Below are positions 12,830 to 23,191 of a DNA stretch of 64,000 nt, one piece after another; within the stretch, counting starts at the first letter, position 1; each line of letters starts with the position of its first letter. The translations under genes were made by a program, and so were the position numbers. The DNA is taken from the NCBI GenBank assembly GCA_019787685.1, contig JAHNUO010000001.1:3038001-3102000 (forward strand), written 5' to 3'. The notes beneath the pieces are model-generated. The model was given only the letters and a program-made list of their open reading frames with translations. It was not told the origin of the DNA and ran no database searches. The DNA comes from Chiua virens. Its lineage: Eukaryota; Basidiomycota; Agaricomycetes; Boletales; Boletaceae.

Positions 12830-13540
12830 GACATCCCTAAGCTGGCGACAGCACATGCGGTTGCTTCTGCGAAAGCGCCGGACGCGAACGAGAAAGAGTA
12901 ACCACCACATCACAAGGTGCACGATCATGACTCTTCAACAGGATGGTCCCGGTAATGTATATCATGATCCTCACGAGAATTGCAATAGCACGACAATAAC
13001 CTGACTCGGAGCCAGAATATAAACTCGAGACTTGTACTAGTAGCATACCCAACCAACTTTATCCTGATGAGATCAGAAATCTTCTGGACGGCGCCAGATG
13101 CAGACACCAGACACGGCACAGTGGAAATCGGAGACCAGAGGCAAGAAAGGTCGAGAATCGGTGTTGTTCAGAGCCATAGTATGACATTGGCACTGCTTGA
13201 CCGAGATTAATGTGCCAGCAGTCGCCAAGTCAGGCCCGGGGATGGACCGACAACTTGTCATGTGCAAGAAAACTGATTTATTCATCACTGGCAACCGAAG
13301 GCGGACCCAACACCGGGTGGACTAGTACGCCAGCACTTTTTCAAACTCCGATGGTCGTATACCGGAACCCGGGCTCATAAGTATGTACGTGTAGACTGTC
13401 AAGGTAGGGTGGAGGAAGAATTACATACTATGTTCAATTGCAAGTTGTGGAAATTTTGCACACTGAACAATGAAGTTGGATCGTCAAATACGTGAAGTAC
13501 AATATAGCACAAACCAATGACATCCCTACTAGGAACGTTG
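12830..13540. other. Intergenic: 3' flank of MFS3 and NTPase terminator region
   Basis: The first 220 bases or so are the duplicated MFS 3' flank, including the untranslated remnant of the copy 1-type tail. The rest, up to the stop codon of the minus-strand NTPase gene, holds nothing recognisable. Confidence 0.45.
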
Positions 13541-16500
13541 TCAAGCAGTGATGACCGGGAGACTACTACCATGCTCCCACTCCATATACTGAGCAGTTGC
13601 CGTGCTTCCAAACTTCACCTGCGCGTCCAGGTATTGTGTGTACGGCATTTCTGTTTCGGGCATCCTTTGTCGACGTGCGAGATTCTCCAGAGTGTTCTTG
13701 ACCGTCGGATAACGTGCCAAAAACGGATAGGTAGTCTCGTCGACGCCTGCTGCATAGATGCGCAGACACCGGTCTGCCGTCTGCTTCTCTGGGAACGTAG
13801 TGGTAAACGACGATCGTTGTCCAAGATCGGCCAGTATGGCAATATAGGGGGGAAGGTCGGAATCCTTGGGAGAGTGTTTGCTGCGTATACTTTTGTCCCG
13901 TCGTTTTATATTGCGCAGCGCTTGCTTAGATGACTTTGACTCCCTGGCCTTGTCCGAAATCAAAATTTGCGACATTTGCGATTTCACTCTCCTGTTCCCT
14001 GCATCCTTGAAATAGATCGGTATGACCTTGTCGATCAGAGGTTGCTGATGACTGCATTGCACTGCACTTGTCCTCTGCCAGTGGCGCTGTGTCCACAGGT
14101 CCAGGCTACGCTGCATCGTCAGAAAAAAAGATGTCATGAAAAAGTTAAGAAACAGACTGCAATTCGTCCCCTTCCTTCGACCCGGCAATGTTCTTCTCCA
14201 TGGATACCCAATGCGAGAAATTCACGTATGCATCCTTGAACACCTCGCGAGCAGCACTTGCTTGCTTGTTCCTCTCATCCCAAATCCGTGGCCCGAATAC
14301 GAATTCGAGCCAATCCACGACAGGGATCATCTGACAGTCAACCAGATGGTCGTCCCACGTTGATGGCATCTCGGTGGCCGTGTTCTCCGCCTTCGAGCGG
14401 ATAAACAAGTCCTTCGCCAGAAGCCACAGCAAACGGCTAGCCAGTTCGCCACGCTGACCCATGTCGATCATGCCTGAATTCACTCTCTGCATCAGCTTTT
14501 CTAGAGCGGCCCCTAGTTTTCCAGGCTCGTCGTGGAGAAGTTTCGCAGCCATGCATGAGAGTAGCGGCTCAGACGGGTAATCTGTCCATCTCCACGTGCG
14601 GTCCAAGGTCGTTGAAAGACATATGCGCAGGTGACTCGCCACGGCGGTCTCCAACTGCTCGATTGAATCCGGGTGTCCAAGCGCGACCTTCAGACCAAAT
14701 CGTTGTCCTAATACTGCTAGCACGTGACTCGATTTCGTCGGATCGAACTCCGCGCCAACCTTGGGTCCTCCGCATAGTTTCGAAGACGCCACATTGAGCA
14801 CCCGTTCTGGCAGCGAGAGTGCAGTCCGGAGAGATACCCATCTTATGAAAGTGTTAGACTGTGGCGATCAGAGAGAGAACGACATTACAAGGGTCTGCCA
14901 TAGCCTGCGATGTGCTTCAGCTGAGATACGTTCTCGTTCCCAATACCTCCAAGCTTCGATGCACTCTGGTCCCATCCGAGCTGAGTGTAAGGTGGGAATA
15001 ACTTCTCTCCGTCGCGAGCGATTCGATCGGAATCGTCTGGATGAGAATCAGCACACAGTCCAATTTAATAATGATTTCACTGACGTTTCTTGTTAGGCGG
15101 CGAAAAATCAGCGACCTTGGAAGTCGTTGAAGCAAACACGACCCAAACTGGACGGCTATGTTGACCATGAGAATACTCGTTGACGACCCTGCAGAAAACA
15201 TCTGCTGGGCGATATGTTCCTGGTGTGTTGGGCGTGTCGATGGGCGTTTGACTGGGAGGATCGACTCGGAGCGATGGAGTGAGCGGGTGTGCCTCGTCGA
15301 CCGCAATTACCAACATCGGCTGGTTGGAAGCGCGGTTGGGAAATATATGATCGAGTCTCGAAACCATCTTGCTATAGGCGGCTAAGAGACAGGTTGTGAA
15401 ATCAGAGCGCTTCGTTTTTGGTTTCGTGTCTACTTTCACCCCTTCATCCGACAGGGCAAGGTTCCCGAACTTATCGGTGGTTTTATCGATGTCTGTATTT
15501 GTGTCCTCATCGGTCGCATCATCGACATCTGGCATAGTGGACGTTTGTGCTCTCTCAACAAGCTCAACATGAACCTATAATATTAATGTAATCAGATGAA
15601 AAATCAAAGCGTAGAACAGTATCATACCTTTCTGTATTTGACGGATAGCTTTCCAAAGAAGTCACTCCTGGTGGTGGTCTTAGAAGGAAGAATCATGTCG
15701 CACATGTTGCGTGACCATTCCATAACCGCCTCTTTAGCATTGCCGGTGATGTGTCCCGAAAGGATTTCCTCGACCGTATCAAAAAGAGCGATGAAGAAAG
15801 CATAACAGATGATCCGATAGGCTTTCTCAGAAGGAAATTGGGTCAAGATTGTTGCTGGAATTGGATCGCGGGCAGGGAAGCCTGTCTTGTCAGTCTGGTC
15901 ACGAAGGTTCATGTAAAGCACTATGAGGTCCTTCTTTGCTAACTGAAAACAGATTCAGTCACCACGATTTCGATGAAGACGAGGTAGCGCCCACTTACCT
16001 CGGTCAGCATTCTCGATTTTCCGGTGCCGGAACTCTGGACGATGGAACAAAACTTGGCGTAATACTTTGGATACCCGGTCTCTCTGAATAGCTTCTCGTT
16101 TCGTGTCAAATACTCGTAAAACCATCCACGGCTGCGCCGCGGTATGTAGCCGCAAATGACCCTGATAATGTTTTGTGTAGATCTGAACAAGGAGGTGTCA
16201 GTCTATAGCACACGGACCTCGATACGGAGTGAACTGACCATCAGGAATGTCATTCCCTACCGTTGACGATGGTTGTCGCGGTGCCGATGCTTTGAGAATG
16301 GCTAGCAAAACGACCGAAAACCGTTAGCAGACGCACACTTAGGCTAATGTGTACGGTTAATCGCGCACCGAGGTTTCGAATCTGACGATACGATTTGAGT
16401 TTCCAAGCGGATGTCAACATGCCTTGTAGCTCTGCATGTTTCTTGATCAAAAAAAGACTGGCATTCAAATCTCCCCTGGAGTGCTGGACGATGGAGACGA

Positions 16501-16633
16501 GAAGGTGACAACAGTCTAAGAGCGATAAGTCTTCGACGTCGCCAAAATCGTCGGAGACGCTGTCGTTCACTTCTCTGTCGAGCTCGTGGTGAGTGGCCGA
16601 GTCGAAGCGATCTGGGAGGCTTTCGAGGGTCAT
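13541..16633 (-). CDS. P-loop NTPase of a large Agaricomycete-specific family
   Basis: A multi-exon minus-strand gene. The N-terminal exon (from ATG at 16633) encodes an acidic region. The next exon has a conserved pre-domain (WFYEYLTRNEKLFRETGYPK) leading into the Walker A loop CSIVQSSGTGKSRML (about 16072-16012). After an intron come VLYMNLRDQTDKTGFP and a helical segment. The Walker B strand is MLVIAVDEAHPLTP near 15330, followed by VWVVFASTTSKVADFSPP. Further exons give LFPPYTQLGWDQ, a long helical region (14801-14145) and a C-terminal domain with SAVQCSHQQPLIDKVIPIYF and CLRIYAAG, ending at 13541. The splice after the SPPNKKR segment is unclear. The layout of a signalling P-loop NTPase plus a variable C-terminal domain recalls the NTPase part of Crinkler/CR-type proteins. 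That link, and any function, is inference. Confidence 0.8.
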
Positions 16634-16693
16634 ATCAACTTGAAGGTATTCGTTACAGCCGGGGTAATTGTCCCGCCGGCTTTATATGATTCA

Positions 16694-16855
16694 GAAGGTG
16701 CGACATCGGCAGTGTGCAGACCACACGTCAAGTTGTGGATCCGCCGATAATCAAAACAACCATCGACTGTGGGTGCACCTTCTATTCAAATTGTTCACCA
16801 CAACAGCTTGTCACAGGCACAATCCACGTCGGCAAAATATTGTGATATATCATCT
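16694..16855. repeat. Diverged direct repeat, copy A
   Basis: Shares with 17140-17295 the ordered blocks GACATCGGCA, GTGGATCCG.CGATAA, CCATCGA.TGTG.GTGCACCTTCTA, TGTTCACC and TCGGCAAAAT. It starts about 60 bases upstream of the NTPase start codon. Function unknown; it may be a duplicated promoter segment or a fragment of a dispersed element. Confidence 0.65.
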
Positions 16856-17139
16856 TCATGAACACGCGGCTTACTAAAAACGATGTACATAGGTTTGTTA
16901 ATCATTAACACTAGATATCTTCAAGCGGTACGGTTGAGCGAAACACCCGCAGCGTTTTCGGCCGAATATTGGCCTAATCTGTGGATGGCAAGGTGAGCTG
17001 TGAAAGTGGCGTGGGCCACTCACAATTCAGCTTGAAGCTACCCCAAAGGGAACAGGCGACGAGGGTGCGCCGGGGGAGAGCTTCGGAAGAAACAAACGAC
17101 TGGCGAGAACTGAGAGGGAGAGGCATGTGGGTGATGTCT

Positions 17140-17295
17140 AAAGGTATGACATCGGCAATACTTGTCACTGTGCATGCCAGTGCATGAACTACATTTGCTG
17201 TGGATCCGTCGATAAACCATCGATTGTGAGTGCACCTTCTACTGTTCACCTGGACCACGACTTGACAGTCAATATCGGCAAAATGATACCTATAC
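17140..17295. repeat. Diverged direct repeat, copy B
   Basis: Partner of 16694-16855, about 445 bases further on and in the same orientation. The surrounding DNA (16860-17830) holds no recognisable gene; a 118-codon minus-strand open frame (17707-17351) has no family features. Confidence 0.65.
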
Positions 17296-17837
17296 CACCA
17301 TTGACACCTGTCGTATCTGTCAAATCAACGTGCAGTTTGACTAGATCAAGTCAACCTAGCATTGTTCGAGGCCGTGGCGGATGGCACTCGAAAGTGACTT
17401 GACGATGGCAGAGACCAACTGTGTTCTTGAAATATGAACCTAATAATGAAGGTACTACCTTGTCGATGCTGAAGCGACTTACTGCCCTCAAGATCGCAAG
17501 ATCCACGAATGCACTGACGCCCTGGAGTACCTGGGTAATTGTGGGTAGTTCAGTTCGAAAACCTACAATCTCTCGCTTTCTTTGACATGGCTCTGCTCGA
17601 CCCTGCACACTTTTGTGACTCGTCTTCACGTTCACGTCACAACGGCAGTCCAGGAAACGTCTGACGAGTCGCTCGAGGAAGCATTGTTTGAATCGTGCGT
17701 CATACATAATATCCCCGAGTTAAGACTCGGATGAGCGTATTTTTTTTAACCTAGAAAACGACACCTAGCATGATTGTCCAGCACTAGCGATCAAACCGTC
17801 GGGAACTCACAAGTGAAGAAGAAAACGAAAACGACCA

Positions 17838-18388
17838 TCACTTGACTTTGAACAAATTACTGTCCTTGAGCGCCTGCCGGTGGGACAACCTCAACCGCCG
17901 CTTCTCTGCCTTCCCACCCGGCCCATCGTCCGCGAGTACTTTTGACTTCGTGAGGTTCCATAACCACGCGGGGTTAAGCCAACACAGACAATTGAGTATA
18001 CGGATGAAGGACATTGGGTAGTAGGAGACTAGTGACGCTAAAGCGCAGGCTTGAATCCATCAACTAAACACGAACCTCATTCCAGAACACAATTATCAGA
18101 CAATGCTAACATTTTATCAAGCCAGTCAACCTAAGAATATACATTAGATAACGATAGCATGGACCTTTCTTGATCAATACCTTACCTGTTGTACGTCAGC
18201 TCGGCAGCAGACGAAGAGTTGGCCATCCTTGGTGCAGAAAAAGTGCACTCCGCAGGCAGACCCAAAGTTTTAAATTCGACGTTGTTCAAGTTCATTCTTT
18301 TGCTCTATCAATACGTCCATATGATGGTACTTAACCTGTTCATGGCGACAACATGTCCTTTCCATGGCCCTCTGACGGGACTGGTCAT
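17838..18388 (-). CDS. Uncertain small-exon protein-coding gene
   Basis: Reading leftward from a possible ATG at 18388, several short open pieces are bounded by good splice signals: a GTAAGG donor near 18186, an acceptor ATTCTTAG near 18132, and an acceptor GCGCTTTAG near 18038. They include CTKDGQLFVCCRADVQQ and, at the 3' end, YYPMSFIRILNCLCWLN and a basic tail (KAEKRRLRLSHRQALKDSN..) that stops at 17838. The last exon has coding-like composition and a tidy end. The pieces could not be joined into one certain frame and the product was not recognised. Divergent from PIG-H, with about 150 bases between the putative starts. Confidence 0.3.
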
Positions 18389-18535
18389 GTCGGGATTTCG
18401 TCGGTGACCAACTAGTTGTGTGCAATACGATGGGGTAGTAGTGATTGTCTCTCCCAGGGGTTAATTCCCCTGTATTGGTATAATATTTATCATTATTTAC
18501 ATGGGCGTTTCAAGTTCCCAACCCGTTCTCAATGC

Positions 18536-19419
18536 ATGCGCCAAACCCGCCCACTTCCCGAAAGACACCCCGAATTCACCGTTCACCATTGGCCAGGATT
18601 TACCGAGTATCGAGTTGAGAACTGGCGGTTAGCGCGTGACGGGAGCAGGCGCGTCCTCCGTGGGACGTCTACATGGTCTTGGCTGGACGCGGTCATACTG
18701 GCATTGGCGGCAACGCTTTTCCAGGTGCGTATTCCCTCGAGCGTGCGTTCCACATCGAACTAACGTGGGGTTGTCATCGTAGACGCACGTGCCACCCACC
18801 TCTCGTCTCGTGCCCGTTCTCGCCGCCACGATCGCGGTGCTCACCCTCGTCTGGGTGCGCTGTACACAAGTTCTCCATGGTACGTCTGCGTGCCTAGTAT
18901 TCCTTACCTCCCACTTCCATCTAACCCACCCTCCAGAATCTCTCCTGGTCTTCCCCACCCTCGGCATCCAACTCGAGACCCACCGCGGCCACCCCCTGCT
19001 CCCTTTCAACACCGTCACAAGACACTTTATCCCGTGTGGCGCCCTCGAGGATGTCATCATCCACGAGGGGCTTCGGCGATGGAATGTACGGTTTTATCTA
19101 GCGGCGCTGCAGCGGCGGGATGGGCGGCGCGCATCCGCTGCAGCGTGCATGGTACTGGAGGGTGCCACGTCATACCCAGACGGCGACGGCGACGGCGACC
19201 CCTCCCCCGTGAGCGGGACGATCCATGTGGTCGTCGCATTTGAGGTACGTGTAGTGTTTCTTGGCGAGTCCGAGGCTGACGCCCACGCAGAATACCCTCC
19301 CGTACTTTCCAGTCCTCAAGGTGGTATATCTGGGTGTGCAGGAGACGTTGTTCCCACCGCCGACGCGGGGCGTAGGGATGGATGTACCTGGGGACTCTGG
19401 CTTGACGCCCAAGGGATGA
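18536..19419 (+). CDS. GPI15: GPI-GlcNAc transferase subunit PIG-H/GPI15
   Basis: Four exons (18536-18724, 18783-18879, 18937-19244, 19291-19419) give 240 residues in one frame. PIG-H is a subunit of the ER complex that makes the first GPI-anchor intermediate, GlcNAc-PI. Two hydrophobic segments precede the conserved domain (AVILALAATLF, then LVPVLAATIAVLTLVWV). The domain reads ESLLVFPTLGIQLETHRG, RHFIPCGALEDVIIHEGL, RRWNVRFYLAAL and finally VVVAFENTLPYFPVLKVVYL, which match the PIG-H signature in order. An unusual insert between the last two blocks contains an Asp-Gly repeat (DGDGDGD) coded by a GAC/GGC run near 19180-19199. The start was chosen because ATG at 18536 is in frame and immediately precedes HPEFTVHHWPGF. 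Confidence 0.88.
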
Positions 19420-19854
19420 TTTATGATTGTCTTTCGTTAACACTACAGGTTAATGGAATGTCGTCTTGTGCATATATCCAAGTTGAGGTTGCTGCCATTA
19501 CACTACGGTCATTGCATTTATCCCGGACATGAATGAACCAGGGACCTATGGAGCACTATGCCCCGTATTTCAGCACGAATGAACTGGTAGATGAAGCTAG
19601 CGAGGGCAGTAACTCGATCACTATAAACATCAGCCAGCAATGATGTTCGATATGTGCATACTGCGACCGAAGTCCCCCACCCACGATTCCCGCCCCGTGA
19701 ACTCGTCCTGCCATAAGCCCCACCTATTCGTCGCACTCATCGCCCGCCCCGCCCAATATGGCCATTTGGATAGAGCGGGAAGACGGCGTCCACCCATATG
19801 GATACGCAAACAGTTGAAACAACACACCGCCAAGATAGTAGAGTTGCTGTCAAG

Positions 19855-21035
19855 ATGGATGCCGCTTCCAAATTCAAATTCATGTAAGCTAACCCCGTGT
19901 ACTACCACTCCAGCATTCTCAAGACCATCTCTGATGCCATCCAATCTGCGTTTGACAAAAACTACGACGCATACAGCCGGGATCCCGGCGGATTCCTGGA
20001 AAACCTCGACTAAACATCCCTGTTTCCCACCCAGCTATGACATGTACGCGTTTTCCGTCAAGGAGTATGACAGAAACTGAACACAACCCTTCAACCTTTC
20101 GTCTCATCTGACCCCGAGGCAAGCATCCTCCTGCATCTTCACGGTGGCTCAAAGAATACAAGAGCACGAAGGAGCTCGGCGTCCCCCTGAGCTGATCGAT
20201 CTGACATTCCTCAACGGCAAGGAGCAAAGCCTCATCAAGGATTACCTCAAAATCATCGTGAAGAAACTCGACGGGTGGTCTGCCGACCTCATGAAGACCG
20301 AAGCCGTCCCTGGTCTCGCACTCGCCAACGGTAGATCAAGTCTGCCGACAACACAGAAGCATTGCTCGGTAAGCTTGAGCCACTCATGTCTGAAAAGTAT
20401 CGTGTCCCTATCAACGAAAACCTCGACGCTATCGACGACACTCTAGACGTAGCCTAGAAATGCATCCAAACCTTTGTCGCGATCATTTTCAGCGACCTGG
20501 GTCTGTCCACGAAGCAGCAGGCTGCTTGGTATGATAGGGTTATCGAGCAAATAGTCGTGAACGATGAAGGACTACATATCCGCCCAACAGTTCGTCAAAC
20601 CTCTCCTGTTCGAATTGCTCGTGGAAAGACCTCGAGGCATTCCTCGTCACCTACCGACCGCGCTCGCGAATTCACCCAAGTTCCGCCCACCCGCGGTGAT
20701 GGAGCACACCAAGGCGCACTTTAGCACCGTGTTTGCCTTCTTCGGCGAGTTCAAGCTGGATGATTAAGCAAATTGGCTATCTCTTTGTCTTGACATATCT
20801 ACTCACAATGAAGGAGCTGGAGAAGCACTTTGAGATCATAGAATATGACCCCGAGGCTGGAAACGTCCAAGAGTATGGCGTTCCTGTCGTATTGGGTATT
20901 ACCAAAGTGCACAGGCCCACCGTGTATACCCTTTGTGATGAAGGCGAGGGTGACTTGGACTGAACAGCCGTGAGTGAGGTCGTAGAAGCTATCAAACGCA
21001 AGGTGAAGGAGGAGGGATTGACGAACCGTAATTAG
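19855..21035 (+). pseudogene. SEC6: SEC6 (exocyst subunit) relic
   Basis: A decayed copy of the exocyst subunit Sec6/EXOC3, which tethers secretory vesicles to the plasma membrane. Recognisable pieces occur in the right order. ATG at 19855 starts MDAASKFKF, followed by a still visible intron (GTAAGC..CCAG, 19885-19914) and SDAIQSAFDKNYDAYSRDPG, then a stop. Then come FSVKEYD, WLKEYKSTKELGV, LIKDYLKIIVKKLDGWSADL, KLEPLMSEKYRVPIN, the QQAAWYDRVIEQIV region, FLVTYLTALANSPKFRPPAV, KELEKHFEIIEYD, LTALAN-type helices and IKRKVKEEGLT near the C-terminus. Pieces lie in all three frames, several internal stops occur, and large parts of the roughly 750-residue protein are missing. Retention of the intron argues for a copied genomic segment rather than a retrocopy. 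The intact SEC6 should be elsewhere. Confidence 0.85.
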
Positions 21036-21801
21036 CATGTATTGTCCAATCTACGCAGTCCCACTGTTTAGATGGCAGATGCTATGTATCATTATAGCAC
21101 CGGAACCGACCACCGTGAAGAAGATCGTCGTTCAAAGTGGCTCACCTTGCGGTCGGGCATGAACAACGTACATGCTCTCTCGTTTCCCTTGTTTCACGAC
21201 ACCCACTGGCACTGACCATACAACATGATCATCAAGACACCTCCGAGTCTACTTGAAATGAACCATCTACGTCTAGGAGTCCTGTACTCCTCAATTATTT
21301 TCTGTGCTCGTCCTCATACGGGGTTGAAGTATTGATTATCTAGTCGGTCTTGGCCCTGTCAAGGCTCGAGTTGGACCTATGTACTGATTGCAAAGCCCGG
21401 TGTTCGGAGAAGTTGGGTCTCAAGCCTGACGCGTCGCGCCTCAACACCCTGCCATATCTAACTTCGTTGCATCTAATTTTGTCTAGGGTTCATCATGATC
21501 TCGAGTCTGATTCTTGACAAGTTGTTCGACCACAGGCCACGCCATAGATTGAACGTGGAGAATCTACAACCCCATTGTTTTTTGCCGCACTACTGCCAGC
21601 TACTCTGTCAGCTGTCAGGGTTCCGACCGCATCTCATCCACATTGAATGAAATGCTATGTAAGTACCGTCAATTGCCGACACACGTTCTCGCTGCTTTAC
21701 GTTGCTTTCTCCCTTTCTTCCTGCGCTTTCCAGGCTTGTTGTGACTCTTTCTGACCACGACCAGTTGCTCACGTCTGCTACAGTGACGAGAACTCAGAAT
21801 C
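21036..21801. other. Intergenic spacer
   Basis: No gene, RNA or repeat recognised. The stretch just before 21802 is pyrimidine-rich (TTTCTCCCTTTCTTCC), as often seen upstream of fungal transcription starts. Confidence 0.4.
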
Positions 21802-22765
21802 ATGACCATCATATTCCCTACACTGATTCTCTTGTCTCTGGCTTTGGTCCAGTCCATGCTTCGGAAAGCTTCCGCTCAGGGGTTTCCAGTCACAAAATGG
21901 TGTCAACCTGGGCCTGAAGTAAGTCAGGTCTCATCCACCAACAGTTCCGCACAACTAATTAATTGTATCACTTTTGCTAATGCGATCATTACGCCCTCCT
22001 ATGACGACCTGATGCAGTTCCCGATCCACCAACTCGACTGATCCTCAAACTTCCTTGACGCTTCTGCCTTCGGTGATCGCCCCGAACTTCTCACAAACCG
22101 GTCTAAACACAAGTACTTCAGCACCTGGTGAATCGGCTTCTTCGACTTCTCCCAACAACTTCATCAACTGGTGTGCTACGCTTCCCAACCTTCCTATCAC
22201 GAACGGCCAGCAGCTCCAAAACGGTTCTTGCAACCCTGCCCCGATGGGTGCGATTCCTGCTGCCTCCAACATGCCAAGTGCCAAATTCGTCACCCCTGTC
22301 AACCTGGATGTCCTTCCATCCAACACCACGTTCCTCATTACCTTGGCCGTCAAGAATTTTGCGACAGGGCTGGTTTGTCAACCTAGACACCAATTACTAC
22401 GCCGCACCTCAACAACTCGATCCCACCACTGGCTTCATTCAGGGCCATGCGCACGTCGTCATCCAGGCGCTCCAGTCACTCAAGCAGATCACGCCTACGG
22501 ACCCGACCAAGTTCGCGTTCTTTGTCGCGTTGAACGGTCAAGCTGACGCAAACGGTTATCTGTATGCCAATGTCACGGGTGGCCTTCCGGAGGGCGCGTA
22601 CAGGATGTCTACGCTTATGGCTGCGGCGAATCACCAAGGTCTAGCTTTGCCTGTCGCCAAACGGGGTGCTGATGGACGATATGATCTACGTAAGTTTGGG
22701 TCTCGTGCACTTGTTATGACACGGATAATTTGACCATGTATGTTCTAGTTTACTGTCGCTTGTGA
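21802..22765 (+). pseudogene. Secreted basidiomycete protein of unknown function, frame-broken
   Basis: ATG at 21802 begins a signal peptide (MTIIFPTLILLSLALVQSML..ASAQG). The mature part follows a family common in Agaricomycete secretomes: NNFINWCATLPNLPITNGQQ, NGSCNPAPMGAIPAASNMPS, then LDTNYYAAPQQLDPTTG, GHAHVVIQALQSL, FAFFVALNG, GGLPEGAYRMSTLMAAANHQ and LPVAKRGADG. The conserved Cys pair and GHxHV are visible. The frame is lost at 22367-22369: GCGACAGGGCTGG has three G where two give the smooth reading ATGWFVNLD. The junction after exon 1 (a GTAAGT donor near 21919) also leaves the next exon in the wrong phase, unless a weaker upstream donor is used. No enzymatic role is established for the family. 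Confidence 0.7.
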
Positions 22766-23191
22766 CAAGACGCCCGAGCCACTTTCCAACTGAGCTTCTT
22801 GGCGCTGGTGAGATGGGACGTGATGTATTGAATGGGCCATTTATTTTGATGATAAGAAACATTGGGCACGTTTCATTTCGTGGTTGCAACAGTATGGACA
22901 ATGACGCTTCGATGTGGGAAAGAGACGGAATATGACTCCACAGCAAGGCAGCGCCAGTAAGCTCGTTGAGAAAAGACATGAGGCGTGCAGGTATGTATCA
23001 CGCCGTGCCTGAAAACGAGGGTGTGGATCGGATTACCCTGCACACAACAGCAATCGATCAATTCAGACTCTTCCGGGACGCAAAGCCATTGACATCGCCG
23101 TTGCTCGTCGGCATGACTTGATGTGTATTCGTATTCATCACATAAAAATACAACACTTTACAAAATATACAACCGAGCAACGCGTGTCAAG
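22766..23191. other. Intergenic spacer
   Basis: Lies between two 3' ends (convergent genes). An AT-rich stretch at 23120-23170 may hold polyadenylation signals; nothing else seen. Confidence 0.4.

Larger units (their letters stand above)
9380..13050. repeat. Segmental duplication unit, copy 2 (MFS3 plus flanks)
   Basis: This is the partner of 100-4130. Coding exons are near-identical, introns are similar, and both flanks are recognisably related. Copy-to-copy offset is 8914 bases at the start codon. Edges are approximate. Confidence 0.7.
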
